From assembly GCF_020535545.1 (NCBI RefSeq), contig NZ_CP084754.1, positions 434,001 to 498,000 on the forward strand: a DNA stretch of 64,000 nucleotides. Reading direction: 5' to 3'. A model generated the notes under the pieces. The model searched no databases. It saw nothing but the letters and a program-made list of their open reading frames with translations, and was not told the origin of the DNA. Below are positions 8,613 to 17,112 of this stretch, one piece after another (positions within the stretch are counted from its first letter, which is position 1; each line of letters opens with the position of its first letter). This DNA comes from Roseateles sp. XES5 (GTDB lineage Bacteria; Pseudomonadota; Alphaproteobacteria; Rhizobiales; Rhizobiaceae). The translations under genes and the position numbers were made by a program.

Positions 8613-9581
8613 ATGCGCGAGACCTTTCATCAACCCGTCGATGCCGCCAAGGTGCCCCGGTTTGCCGGCCATGCTACATTCATGCGGCTTCCCGCCGTTC
8701 CGTCCCCGAAGGGTCTGGACATTGCCCTTGCCGGCATTCCCTGGGACGGCGGAACGACCAACCGGGCGGGTGCGCGCCATGGTCCCCGCGAGGTCCGCAA
8801 CCAATCGAGCCTGATGCGAAGCACGCACCACGTGTTCAAGACGGAACCGTTCCGCATCGCCAATATCGCCGATGTCGGCGACCTCGCGGTGAACCCGATC
8901 GACCTGCTGGACGCCCTTCGGCTAATCGAGGAAGGCGCTGCCGACATCGTCGGTGCGGGCGCGCTTCCTCTGTGCGTCGGCGGCGATCACCTGACCACCC
9001 TGCCCGTGCTGCGCGCGGTCGCGAAGCAAAGGCAGGTCGGCTTGATCCAGTTCGACGCGCATTCCGACACGAACGACACCTACTTCGGCAACAACCCCTA
9101 CACGCATGGCACGCCCTTCCGGCGTGCGATCGAAGAGGGGCTTCTCGATCCGCGCCGCATCGTGCAGATCGGTATTCGCGGGTCGATCTACGCGCCGGAC
9201 GAACATGACTGGGCGCTGGCTCAGGGAATTCGCATCATCTACATGGAAGAGTTCGATCGCCGCGGCGCCGACGACGTCATGGCCGAAGCGCGCGCGATCG
9301 TCGGCCAGAACCCGACCTATGTGACCTTCGACATCGACGCCATCGATCCATCGATGGCGCCGGGCACCGGCACGCCTGAAATCGGCGGGTTCACGACGCG
9401 CGAAGCCCAGCAGCTTGTCCGGCTGCTCGATGGCCTGAACCTCGTCGGCGCGGATGTCGTGGAAGTCTCCCCGCCATTCGACCTTGCCGGCATGACCTCG
9501 ATTGCCGGCGCGACCATCCTGTTCGAACTGATGTGCGTCCTGGCAAGGCAGATCGAAAAGACGCGGCAAACCCCAAAATAG
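8613..9581 (+). CDS. Ureohydrolase (agmatinase / guanidino-acid hydrolase family)
   Basis: A 322-residue arginase-superfamily enzyme that would hydrolyse a guanidino compound to an amine plus urea at a binuclear manganese site. The metal-ligand motifs are all present: GGDHL (His), FDAHSD (Asp-x-His-x-Asp) and TFDIDAIDPSMAPGTGTPE (Asp-x-Asp). The ATG at 8613 is preceded by GTGGAG at about 9 bp; an in-frame GTG at 8598 overlaps that site and is less likely. Agmatinase, guanidinobutyrase and guanidinopropionase cannot be told apart by eye. It is a single-gene unit followed by a strong hairpin. Confidence 0.87.
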   Translation: MRETFHQPVDAAKVPRFAGHATFMRLPAVPSPKGLDIALAGIPWDGGTTNRAGARHGPREVRNQSSLMRSTHHVFKTEPFRIANIADVGDLAVNPIDLLDALRLIEEGAADIVGAGALPLCVGGDHLTTLPVLRAVAKQRQVGLIQFDAHSDTNDTYFGNNPYTHGTPFRRAIEEGLLDPRRIVQIGIRGSIYAPDEHDWALAQGIRIIYMEEFDRRGADDVMAEARAIVGQNPTYVTFDIDAIDPSMAPGTGTPEIGGFTTREAQQLVRLLDGLNLVGADVVEVSPPFDLAGMTSIAGATILFELMCVLARQIEKTRQTPK

Positions 9582-9735
9582 AAAAGCCTGCCGCGGGAGG
9601 AGGTGCGGCAGGCTTTCAAAGGATGATCGGCAACCGGGAGGAGGGGTGCTGCCGATCCGATGCGATCCATCCAGGGAGGAGGAGAGGATGGATCACGATT
9701 GAAGTTCTGGGAGGAGGATGAACTTCATGAGGGGA
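9575..9735 (-). ncRNA. Anti-Shine-Dalgarno small RNA with four CCUCCUCCC hairpin loops (alpha-r14 / cuckoo-like)
   Basis: Read on the minus strand this 160-nt interval folds into four successive hairpins, each exposing CCTCCTCCC or a close variant in its loop. Stem arms in plus coordinates are 9701-9707/9720-9726, 9664-9672/9686-9694, 9625-9632/9650-9657 and 9583-9594/9605-9616. The last, 12 bp and perfect, is followed on the minus strand by CTTTTCTATTTT, a classical Rho-independent terminator, which fixes the orientation. CCUCCUCCC-loop RNAs are known in alphaproteobacteria (rhizobial alpha-r14/Smr14 and the Rhodobacter CUCCUCCC RNAs) and act by pairing with ribosome-binding sites. Four loops in one transcript is more than the two or three I recall for described members. 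The 5' end is not mapped. Confidence 0.72.
9583..9616. terminator. Bidirectional hairpin terminator between ureohydrolase and sRNA
   Basis: A perfect 12-bp stem (AAAGCCTGCCGC and its complement) with a 10-nt loop starts two bases after the ureohydrolase stop. On the plus strand it ends in TTT only. On the minus strand it runs into TTTTCTATTTT, so it is the 3' end of the sRNA and probably also stops ureohydrolase transcripts. Confidence 0.75.
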
Positions 9736-9894
9736 ATATGCCGATTGCACGCCGCAACGAGTAGACCGGATCCTGCATGACTGCCTTGTACATTGCGCAC
9801 GTCAATCGCGCCGCTGCCGTGACGTATCTGGCCCATAGTGCTTCCTTCCATTCAGCGGAAAAGATCACACCATCAAACTCCGGGATCAAACACC

Positions 9895-9995
9895 TAGAGC
9901 ATGTTAGGTTCAGATTGAACCAGACATGCTCTAAATTCTTTTGTTTTCGTTTGTCTTTCGGGAAAACCGGTTCCCACTTTTCCCTGACAAACTCC
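9895..9995 (-). repeat. RIME1-like interspersed repeat, copy 1 (inverted orientation)
   Basis: About 101 bp built of two palindromes. One is TAGAGCATGT...ACATGCTCTA at 9895-9933. The other contains GGGAAAACCGGTTCCC-type pairing at about 9959-9975. It is nearly identical, in reverse complement, to the copies at 34287 and 47740. The size and structure match the rhizobial intergenic mosaic element RIME1. It lies between the sRNA and rhaI. Confidence 0.8.
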
Positions 9996-10033
9996 AGGGG
10001 AACCGCCGCCGAAGCCGGCATTCCGAAACACCT

Positions 10034-11326
10034 CTAGACGATACCGCCGCCGCCCGCCGCCGAGGCCGGGCGCGCCGCCGCGACGTTCGCCCGGTAGCCG
10101 CTGGCACGATAGGTGGCGAGCGGATCGATTGCGCCACCGGCGCGGCGGCGGGCTTCGGCGAGGACCGGCTCCACATCCGTGCGGTAGGCGCGCTTCAGTG
10201 TTTCCGTCGCCATCAGCGCGTCGTTGCCGTCCTGGTAGCCGGTGAGTGCCACACGGTCGACGAGGAGAGCCTGCGCATAGGCGCGGCGGATTTCGTTCGC
10301 GCTGTTGATGAGGCTTTCGATCGGGTCGGTGACGTTGTGCGACTGGTCGATCATATGGGCGGGATGGAAGTCTTCGACGCCGCGCGTCTCCGCATCCACC
10401 AGTTCGTTGAAGACGAGGAACAGGCGGTAGGGTTCGATGGCGCCGGCATCGAGGTCGTCGTCGCCGTATTTGGAATCGTTGAAGTGGAAGCCGCCGAGCT
10501 TGCCGAACTGGATGAGGCGGGCGACGATCATCTCGATATTGGTGTTCGGCGCATGATGGCCGAGATCGACGAGGCATTGGGCCTTCGGACCCAGCGTCTG
10601 CGCGATCAGGTAATTCGTGCCCCAGTCCTGCACGACCGTCGAATAGAAGGCCGGCTCGTACATCTTGTGCTCGGAGAAGAGCTTCCAGTCATCGGGCAGG
10701 CCCTTGTAGATCTCTGCCATGGCGGCGAGATAGCGCTCGAAAGCCCGGGTGAAATTGCTCTGGCCCGGGAAATTGGAGCCGTCGCCAACCCAGACCGTCA
10801 GCGCCTTCGAACCGATGGCCTTGCCGATCTCGATGCATTCCAGATTGTGCTCGACGGCCTGGGCGCGCGTTGCGGCATCCGTGTGGCTGAGCGAACCGTA
10901 TTTGTAGGAATGCGTCTGGCCGGGCGCGTCGGAGAAGGTGTTGGAATTCATCGCGTCGAAGCCGAGGCCGAGGGCATCGCCCTTGGCCTTCAGCTCTTTC
11001 TGATCGGCCTTGTCCCAGGGAATGTGGAGCGAAACGCTGGGTGTGGCGCGCGTCAATTGCTGAATGACGGCACAATCGTCCAGCTTGTCGAAGATGCCGC
11101 GCGGCTCGCCGGCGCCGGGAAAGCGCGCAAAGCGGGTGCCGCCCGTGCCGACGCCCCAGGAGGGAACGGCGACGAAGAACTGCTCGACCTTGCGGGTGAC
11201 CGCGTCGATGTCGATGCCGCGGCGGGCGAGGTTTGCGCCGAGCGCCTCGTAGTCCTCCTTCAGCGCCGTCGCCCGCTTGTCGTTTTCCTGCGCGACGACA
11301 TCCTGCGCGATCCTGAATTCAGCCAT
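10034..11326 (-). CDS. rhaI: L-rhamnose isomerase (Rhizobium type)
   Basis: A 430-residue cytoplasmic TIM-barrel isomerase that converts L-rhamnose to L-rhamnulose. The barrel carries likely metal-ligand acidic and histidine residues (SEHKMYEPAFYSTV, LVDLGHHAPNTNIEMI and FHFNDSKYGDDDLDAG). It belongs to the xylose-isomerase-like group called RhaI in Rhizobium rather than the enterobacterial RhaA family. It lies 24 bp downstream of rhaD in a two-gene operon divergent from rhaRSTPQUK, as in R. leguminosarum. The start at 11326 (MAEFRIAQDV) is preceded by GGGAGG. Confidence 0.9.
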   Translation of the reverse strand: MAEFRIAQDVVAQENDKRATALKEDYEALGANLARRGIDIDAVTRKVEQFFVAVPSWGVGTGGTRFARFPGAGEPRGIFDKLDDCAVIQQLTRATPSVSLHIPWDKADQKELKAKGDALGLGFDAMNSNTFSDAPGQTHSYKYGSLSHTDAATRAQAVEHNLECIEIGKAIGSKALTVWVGDGSNFPGQSNFTRAFERYLAAMAEIYKGLPDDWKLFSEHKMYEPAFYSTVVQDWGTNYLIAQTLGPKAQCLVDLGHHAPNTNIEMIVARLIQFGKLGGFHFNDSKYGDDDLDAGAIEPYRLFLVFNELVDAETRGVEDFHPAHMIDQSHNVTDPIESLINSANEIRRAYAQALLVDRVALTGYQDGNDALMATETLKRAYRTDVEPVLAEARRRAGGAIDPLATYRASGYRANVAAARPASAAGGGGIV

Positions 11327-11350
11327 TCCGTCCTCCCTGACCCACGCGCA

Positions 11351-13447
11351 CTAGCGCGGGAAACTCTGCGCGTTGCCGGCATCCACGTTGATGATGTTGC
11401 CCGTCGACTTAGCCGAAAGGTCCGATGCGAGGAAATAGATCGCCTCGGCGATGTCTTCCGGGAAGACGTTGAGCTTCAGCATGGAACGCTTGCGATAATG
11501 CTCTTCCAGTTCGCTTACCTCGATCCTGGACGAGGCGGCGCGCTGCTCGCGCCATTCGCCGCCCCAGATCTTCGAGCCCCGCAGCACCGCATCGGGATTC
11601 ACCGTGTTGACACGGATGCCCGCCTCCGCACCCTCGAGCGCCAGGCAGCGCGCAAGGTGGATTTCAGCGGCCTTGGCCGTGCAATAGGCCGAGGCGTTCG
11701 GCGACGAGGCAAGACCGTTCTTGGAGGCGACGAAGACCACGTTGCCGCCGAGATTCTGCCGGCGGAACAGGCGGAACGCCTCCCGCGAAACGAGGAAGTA
11801 ACCGGTCGCGAGAATCTCGATATTCCTGTTCCACATCGAAAGCTCCGTGCTTTCGACCGGGGCCGAGGAGGCGATGCCGGCATTGGAGACGAGAATATCG
11901 ATCCCGCCGAATTCGACGCAGGCATCAGCGAAGGCGGCAATGACGCCCGCTTCGTCCGTCACGTTGAGCGTGACGGTGCGCACGGCGTCGCCGCCATATG
12001 TCTTCGCAAACGCCGCACCGACCTCGGCCAGGGCATTGGCGTCGATATCGGCCAGCACCACGCAGGCGCCCTCGCCCGCCAGCCGCTCGGCCGTTGCCCG
12101 GCCGATGCCGCCGGCGCCGCCCGTCACGAAAGCGACGCGGCCGGCAAGGCTCTTCGGCTTCGGCATGCGCTGCAGCTTTGCTTCCTCCAGCAGCCAGTAT
12201 TCGATATCGAAAGCCTCCTGCTCCGGCAGGCCCTGATAGTCGGAAACCGTCGAGGCGCCGCGCATCACGTTGATGGCGTTGACGTAGAACTCGCCGGCGA
12301 TGCGCGCGGTCGCCTTGTCCTTGGCAAAGGAGAACATGCCGACGCCGGGAACGAGAAAGATGACTGGATTCGGGTCGCGCATGGCAGGCGAATTGCCGCG
12401 CTTGCAGGTCTCGTAGTAGCGCGTGTAGTCGGCGCGGTAGTCTTCCAGCGCCGCGTCGAGGCCGGCGATCACCGCGTCCACATCGGGTCTGGCCGGATCG
12501 AAATCGACGATCAGCGGGCGGATCTTGGTGCGCAGGAAATGGTCCGGGCAGGAGGTGCCGAGCGCGCCGAGCGGCTTCAGGTCGTTGGAGTTGACGAATT
12601 CGAGCACGGCGGCCTGGTCGTCGAAATGGCCGAGCTTGCGCTCGCCCTTGCCGATGCGGCCACGGATTTCCGGCATCAGCTTCGCGGCGACGGCCCGGCG
12701 CTCGGCTTCGCCAAGGCTCGTGGCGACGGCCCCGCCGAAGATCGTCTTGCCGTCCGTCTCCCTGGCGAACCATTCAATCGCCCGGTTGATGATGTCGAGC
12801 GTCAGCAGGTAGCAGTCCTTGGCGTCGTCCGCCCAGGTGAAGAGGCCATGGCTTTCGAGCACGACGCCCTTGGCCCCGGGGTTTGCCTTGACGAAGGCCG
12901 CAAGATCGAGGCCGAGCTGGAAGCCGGGACGGCGCCAGGGCAGCCAGCCGATCTCCTCGCCGAAAATCTTCGCCGTCAGCGCCTTCGAGTTCTTCGAGGC
13001 GGCGATGGCAATGATGGCGTCGGGATGCATGTGGTCGACATGGGCGAACGGCACGAAACCGTGCAGCGGCGTATCGATGGAGGCGGCGCGCGGATTGAGG
13101 TTGAAGGTGCAGTGCGGCAGGAAGCCGACCATGCGGTCCTCGTCCTCGACACCCTTGTAGAGACCCTTCAGCGCTTCCAGCTTTTCCATGTAGAGGGTGG
13201 CGAAACCGTCGAGCTTGATCGTGCCGACATCGCCGCCCGAGCCCTTCACCCACAGGACCGGGACCTTCTCGCCCGTCAGCGGATCGGTTTCCTGCACCTT
13301 GGCCGAAGTGTTGCCGCCGCCGTAATTGGTGATGCGCTTGTCGGCGCCGAGGAGATTGGAGCGGTAGAGCAGCTTGCCGGGCTCGTCGAGCCTTGCGGCA
13401 TGGGCGTCGTCCCAACGGTTTTCGAGAAGGCGGGGCTGACCCGTCAT
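11351..13447 (-). CDS. rhaD: Bifunctional rhamnulose-1-phosphate aldolase / short-chain alcohol dehydrogenase
   Basis: A 698-residue two-domain enzyme. The N-terminal part (about 1-430) is a class II aldolase/adducin fold that would cleave rhamnulose-1-phosphate to dihydroxyacetone phosphate and L-lactaldehyde (ESHGLFTW, VDHMHPDAIIAIA with zinc-ligand histidines). The C-terminal part (about 435-698) is an SDR with TGGAGGIGRATAERLAGEGA and a YCTAKAAEI active-site segment that would oxidise lactaldehyde. The chosen ATG at 13447 (MTGQPRLLEN) follows GGGAGGATGTC. Fusion of both activities is normal for this family. Confidence 0.9.
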   Translation of the reverse strand: MTGQPRLLENRWDDAHAARLDEPGKLLYRSNLLGADKRITNYGGGNTSAKVQETDPLTGEKVPVLWVKGSGGDVGTIKLDGFATLYMEKLEALKGLYKGVEDEDRMVGFLPHCTFNLNPRAASIDTPLHGFVPFAHVDHMHPDAIIAIAASKNSKALTAKIFGEEIGWLPWRRPGFQLGLDLAAFVKANPGAKGVVLESHGLFTWADDAKDCYLLTLDIINRAIEWFARETDGKTIFGGAVATSLGEAERRAVAAKLMPEIRGRIGKGERKLGHFDDQAAVLEFVNSNDLKPLGALGTSCPDHFLRTKIRPLIVDFDPARPDVDAVIAGLDAALEDYRADYTRYYETCKRGNSPAMRDPNPVIFLVPGVGMFSFAKDKATARIAGEFYVNAINVMRGASTVSDYQGLPEQEAFDIEYWLLEEAKLQRMPKPKSLAGRVAFVTGGAGGIGRATAERLAGEGACVVLADIDANALAEVGAAFAKTYGGDAVRTVTLNVTDEAGVIAAFADACVEFGGIDILVSNAGIASSAPVESTELSMWNRNIEILATGYFLVSREAFRLFRRQNLGGNVVFVASKNGLASSPNASAYCTAKAAEIHLARCLALEGAEAGIRVNTVNPDAVLRGSKIWGGEWREQRAASSRIEVSELEEHYRKRSMLKLNVFPEDIAEAIYFLASDLSAKSTGNIINVDAGNAQSFPR

Positions 13448-13649
13448 GACATCCTCCCTGGTCTGTCCAATCACGGAATGCCAGTGCGGCCTTCCGTCTC
13501 CTTTGTCGGAGCTATGACGCATCTCGACTCGCAATGTCAATCATTTTTGATCATTAAAGATCATTGTGCAGTGCAATATGATCTTTTTTGATCGTTTATG
13601 ATTGACAGGATAAGTTGGATGCGAATAAATCATACTTAGGAGGAGCCCC
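13448..13649. promoter_or_regulatory. rhaD/rhaR divergent promoter region with TGATC-rich operator
   Basis: An AT-rich 200-bp spacer between the divergent rhaDI and rhaR transcripts. From 13541 to 13607 it has a cluster of similar half sites: an inverted pair TGATC-N6-GATCA at 13548-13563, then ATGATC, TTGATC and ATGATTG within 13578-13605. Repeated short TGATC-like sites are a plausible binding pattern for the DeoR-family RhaR encoded alongside. The RBS of rhaR (TAGGAGGAGCCCC) ends the region. Confidence 0.6.
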
Positions 13650-14462
13650 ATGCACGAACGCGAACGCCATCGCATCATTTTGAGCGCTATCCAGGAAAAG
13701 CCCGTCGTGACGGTGCAGGATATCGCCGAACTGACCGAGGCATCCGAAGCCACCATTCGCCGCGATATCGCGGCCCTGCACGTGCAGGGCAAGCTGCGCC
13801 GCGTGCGTGGCGGCGCCGAGGCCGTGCATCCCCCGCAGCTCGGCAATCTCGCGGCGCGTCCGTTCAAGGTATCCGAATCGATCAACATCGATCGCAAGCG
13901 CGCAATCGCCCGCCGAGCCGTGGAGCTTTGCGAGGAAGGCGACTCGATCATCATCAACGGCGGCACCACCACATTCCAGATGGTGCATTTCATGTCGGCC
14001 CGCCGCCTGCAGGTGATGACCAATTCCTTCGCCATCGCCGAACATCTGGTGAAACATTCCAAGTGCACGGTGAGCGTTCCGGGCGGTGCGATCTACCGCG
14101 ACCAGAGCCTCATCCTCTCGCCCTTCGACAATGACGCGATCCGCAATTTCTATGCGCGGCGCATGTTCATCGGCGCGCAGGGCGTCAATGCGCTCGGCAT
14201 CATGGAGGGGGACGCGCTGGTCATCCAGAGCGAGCAGAAGCTGATGCGCCAGGCGGAAGAGCTGATCGTCATGGTCGATTCCAGCAAGTTCGAGCGGCGT
14301 TCCAGCCTCATTCTCTGCCCGCTGGAGAACGTGACCACGATCATCACCGACGACAGGATTTCGGACGAGGCGGCCGCCATGGTCGCCCATGCCGGCATAA
14401 GGCTCATCACGGTGAAGCCGATGGCTTCGACCGAGAGGGAGGATTCCACCTCGGCGGCCTGA
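13650..14462 (+). CDS. rhaR: DeoR-family transcriptional regulator of rhamnose catabolism
   Basis: A 270-residue repressor-type regulator. An N-terminal DeoR helix-turn-helix (residues about 5-60, EASEATIRRDIAALHVQGKL) is followed by a DeoRC sugar-phosphate-sensing domain (INGGTTTFQMVHFM, VMTNSFAIAEHL). The ligand is probably a rhamnose pathway phosphate ester. It starts the rhaRSTPQUK operon and is divergent from rhaDI. It carries a strong GGAGGAG ribosome site. Confidence 0.9.
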   Translation: MHERERHRIILSAIQEKPVVTVQDIAELTEASEATIRRDIAALHVQGKLRRVRGGAEAVHPPQLGNLAARPFKVSESINIDRKRAIARRAVELCEEGDSIIINGGTTTFQMVHFMSARRLQVMTNSFAIAEHLVKHSKCTVSVPGGAIYRDQSLILSPFDNDAIRNFYARRMFIGAQGVNALGIMEGDALVIQSEQKLMRQAEELIVMVDSSKFERRSSLILCPLENVTTIITDDRISDEAAAMVAHAGIRLITVKPMASTEREDSTSAA

Positions 14463-14512
14463 CAAGACGGGCGGCCGGGAGGAGTGAACGTTTCAACACT
14501 GGGAGGAAAACC

Positions 14513-15508
14513 ATGAAACTGACCACGAAACTGCTCGCCGGCGCGGCGATCGCCCTTGCCGCCATGGTGTCCACAGCCAATGCCGCGGACATGAAGATCG
14601 CCCTTCTCGTCAAGTCGCTCGGCAACGGCTTCTTCGAGGCCGCCAACAAGGGCGCGCAGGAAGCCGCCAAGGAACTCGGCGGCGTCGAGATCATCTATAC
14701 CGGCCCGACCACGACGACGGCCGAAGGCCAGATCGAAGTCATCAACTCGCTGATCGCCCAGGGCGTCGATGCCATCGCGATCTCCGCCAACGATCCGGAT
14801 GCGGTCGTTCCGGCGCTGAAGAAGGCGCAGCAGCGCGGCATCAAGGTCATCTCCTGGGACTCCGGCGTGGCGCCGGAAGGCCGCATCATGCACCTCAACC
14901 CGTCCTCCAACGAGCTGATCGGCAAGATGTGCCTGCAGCTCGCCAAGGATCACCTGCCGGACGGCAAGGGTGACTTCGCGATCCTCTCGGCGACGACGAC
15001 CTCGACCAACCAGAACACCTGGATCGAGGAGATGAAGAAGCAGATCAAGGACTTCCCGGGCCTCAACCTCGTCACGACCGTCTATGGCGACGACCTGGCC
15101 GACAAGTCCTACCGCGAAGCCAACGGTCTCCTGACCTCGCAGCCGAACGTCAAGGTCATCGTCGCACCGACGACCGTCGGCGTTCTCGCCGCCTCGCAGG
15201 CCGTCAAGGATGCCGGCAAGATCGGCGAGGTCTACGTGACCGGCCTCGGCCTGCCCTCGGAAATGGCCGGCGCCATCAAGTCGGGCGCAACCAAGGAATT
15301 CGCCATCTGGAACCCGATCGACCTCGGCTATTCCGCCACCCAGATCGCCTATCACCTCGTCAAGGGCGACACGGACGGCGCGCCGGGCTCGGAAATCGAA
15401 GCCGGCCGCATGGGCAAGATCAAGGTCGGCGACAATGGCGAAGCCGCCATGGCCGATCCCTTCGTCTACGACGCCTCGAACGTCGAAGAATTCGCGAAGA
15501 TTTTCTGA
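14513..15508 (+). CDS. rhaS: Rhamnose ABC transporter substrate-binding protein
   Basis: A 331-residue periplasmic binding protein of the ribose/rhamnose (CUT2) class. It has a signal peptide (MKLTTKLLAGAAIALAAMVS, cleaved near ANAAD). The mature domain starts MKIALLVKSLGNGFFEAAN and carries the family hinge stretch GVDAIAISANDPDAVVPAL. It is the first gene of the importer and has its own strong RBS (GGGAGGAAAACC). Its codon use is the most biased in the window, as expected for an abundant protein. Confidence 0.92.
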   Translation: MKLTTKLLAGAAIALAAMVSTANAADMKIALLVKSLGNGFFEAANKGAQEAAKELGGVEIIYTGPTTTTAEGQIEVINSLIAQGVDAIAISANDPDAVVPALKKAQQRGIKVISWDSGVAPEGRIMHLNPSSNELIGKMCLQLAKDHLPDGKGDFAILSATTTSTNQNTWIEEMKKQIKDFPGLNLVTTVYGDDLADKSYREANGLLTSQPNVKVIVAPTTVGVLAASQAVKDAGKIGEVYVTGLGLPSEMAGAIKSGATKEFAIWNPIDLGYSATQIAYHLVKGDTDGAPGSEIEAGRMGKIKVGDNGEAAMADPFVYDASNVEEFAKIF

Positions 15509-15522
15509 GCCTTCCAAACCTT

Positions 15523-15550
15523 CCCGGCGGCTTCGGTCGCCGGGTCTTTT
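15523..15550 (+). terminator. UUCG-capped stem-loop plus U-tract between rhaS and rhaT
   Basis: A 9-bp stem (CCCGGCGGC with GTCGCCGGG, one G-U pair) is closed by a TTCG tetraloop and followed by TCTTTTCCCC. It begins 14 bp after the rhaS stop. In binding-protein operons such hairpins usually act as partial terminators or 3' stabilisers that keep the binding protein far more abundant than the ATPase and permeases. Confidence 0.75.
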
Positions 15551-15570
15551 CCCCTTTTCCGGTGTGGGTG

Positions 15571-17106
15571 ATGACGAGCGCTGCAGCTTCCATGATGGCC
15601 GCAAGGGCCGAGGCGTTGGAAACGCCCGTTCTGGAGATGCGCGGCATCTCGCAGATCTTTCCCGGCGTGAAGGCGCTCGATGGCGTCGATATCGCGCTCT
15701 ATCCCGGCAAGGTCACCGCGCTTATCGGCGAGAACGGCGCGGGAAAGTCGACGCTGGTGAAGATTCTCACCGGCATCTACCGCCCGAACGAGGGCGAGAT
15801 CGTCATCGACGGCAAGCCCGTCGCCTTTGCCAATGCGCAGGCCGCCATCGATGCCGGCGTCACCGCGATCCATCAGGAGACCGTGCTCTTCGACGAACTG
15901 ACGGTCGCGGAAAACATCTTTCTCGGCCATGCACCGCGCACGCGCTTCGGCCTCATCGACTGGAAGACCATCAACGAGCGTGCCCGCGCGCTGATGCACC
16001 GGCTCGAAAGCAATATCGACCCGACGATCAAGCTGAAGGATCTCTCCATCGCCCAGCGGCATCTGGTGGCCATCGCCCGGGCGCTTTCCGTCGAGGCGCG
16101 CATCGTCATCATGGACGAGCCGACGGCAGCCCTCTCGCGCAAGGAAATCGACGATCTCTTCCGCATCGTCGAAAACCTGAAGAGGCAGGGCAAGGCGATC
16201 CTCTTCATCAGCCACAAATTCGACGAGCTCTACGAGATCGCCGACAGCTACGCCGTCTTCCGCGACGGGCGCATGGTCGGCGCGGGCCTGCTCCGGCAGA
16301 CGCCGCAGGAAGAGATCGTGCGGCTGATGGTCGGCCGCGACGTGCACGACGTCTTTCCGAAAAGCCCGGTCGCCATCGGCGAAACCGTGCTCAAGGTCGA
16401 GGGCTATTGTCACGACACGGAATTCCGCGACATTTCCTTCGACCTCCGGCGCGGCGAAATCCTCGGCGTCTACGGCCTCATCGGCGCCGGGCGGTCGGAA
16501 CTCTGCCAGTCGCTGTTCGGCATGACCGTGCCCGCCTCGGGAAAGACCGTCCTCGACGGCCGCGAGATCGTCATCCGCTCCTCCGCCGACGCCATCGCCG
16601 CGGGCATCGTCTATGTGCCGGAAGAGCGCGGTCGCCATGGCCTGGCGCTGGACATGCCGATCTACCAGAACATGTCGCTACCGTCGCTCGCCCGCACCTC
16701 GGTGCGCGGCATCCTGAAGGCGGCCAGCGAATTTTCGCTCGCGCGCAAATATGCCGAACGGCTGGACCTTCGCGCCGCCGCGCTCTCCGTGCCGGTCGGC
16801 ACGCTGTCGGGCGGCAACCAGCAGAAGGTCGTCATCGGCAAGTGGCTCGCCACCAAGCCCAGGGTCATCATCCTCGACGAGCCCACCAAGGGCATCGACA
16901 TCGGATCGAAGGCGGCAGTGCACGCCTTCATCTCGGAACTCGCCGGCGAGGGTCTTTCCATCATCATGATCTCCTCCGAACTGCCGGAAATCCTCGGCAT
17001 GTCGGATCGCGTGATGGTGATGCGCGAAGGGCTGATGGCCGGCGTCTACGAGCGCACGGGCCTGACGGCGGAAACGCTGGTGCGCGCGGCGACCGGCAAT
17101 GCATAA
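15571..17106 (+). CDS. rhaT: Rhamnose ABC transporter ATP-binding protein (duplicated ATPase)
   Basis: About 511 residues with two tandem ABC domains, as in RbsA/XylG-type CUT2 ATPases. The first has Walker A GENGAGKSTLV and Walker B IVIMDEPTAALSRKE; its signature region is degenerate (LSIAQRHLVAIARAL). The second lacks a canonical Walker A (GLIGAGRSEL) but has signature LSGGNQQKVVIGKWL and VIILDEPTKGIDIG, a normal asymmetry for this class. The start is uncertain: ATG at 15571, in-frame GTG at 15562, or ATG at 15592 closer to the conserved start. Confidence 0.9.
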   Translation: MTSAAASMMAARAEALETPVLEMRGISQIFPGVKALDGVDIALYPGKVTALIGENGAGKSTLVKILTGIYRPNEGEIVIDGKPVAFANAQAAIDAGVTAIHQETVLFDELTVAENIFLGHAPRTRFGLIDWKTINERARALMHRLESNIDPTIKLKDLSIAQRHLVAIARALSVEARIVIMDEPTAALSRKEIDDLFRIVENLKRQGKAILFISHKFDELYEIADSYAVFRDGRMVGAGLLRQTPQEEIVRLMVGRDVHDVFPKSPVAIGETVLKVEGYCHDTEFRDISFDLRRGEILGVYGLIGAGRSELCQSLFGMTVPASGKTVLDGREIVIRSSADAIAAGIVYVPEERGRHGLALDMPIYQNMSLPSLARTSVRGILKAASEFSLARKYAERLDLRAAALSVPVGTLSGGNQQKVVIGKWLATKPRVIILDEPTKGIDIGSKAAVHAFISELAGEGLSIIMISSELPEILGMSDRVMVMREGLMAGVYERTGLTAETLVRAATGNA

Positions 17107-17112
17107 GGGCGG

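Noticed and set aside
9595..9719. Four GGGAGGAGG motifs on the plus strand read as ribosome-binding sites of tiny genes
   Set aside because: No start codons follow at proper spacing; all four lie in hairpin loops and the terminator U-tract is on the minus strand, so the anti-SD RNA explanation fits better.
9725..9836. Minus-strand start MGQIRHGS, like the beginning of rhizobial IS481-type transposases
   Set aside because: Only about eight residues match before the similarity ends and the frame soon stops; it could be a decayed remnant, but evidence is too thin for a mobile-element call.
9941..13591. A 1216-codon open frame on the plus strand opposite rhaI and rhaD
   Set aside because: It is antisense to two well-recognised enzymes with intact motifs; its translation is Arg/Asp/Ala-rich with no domain, as expected for a GC-rich shadow frame.
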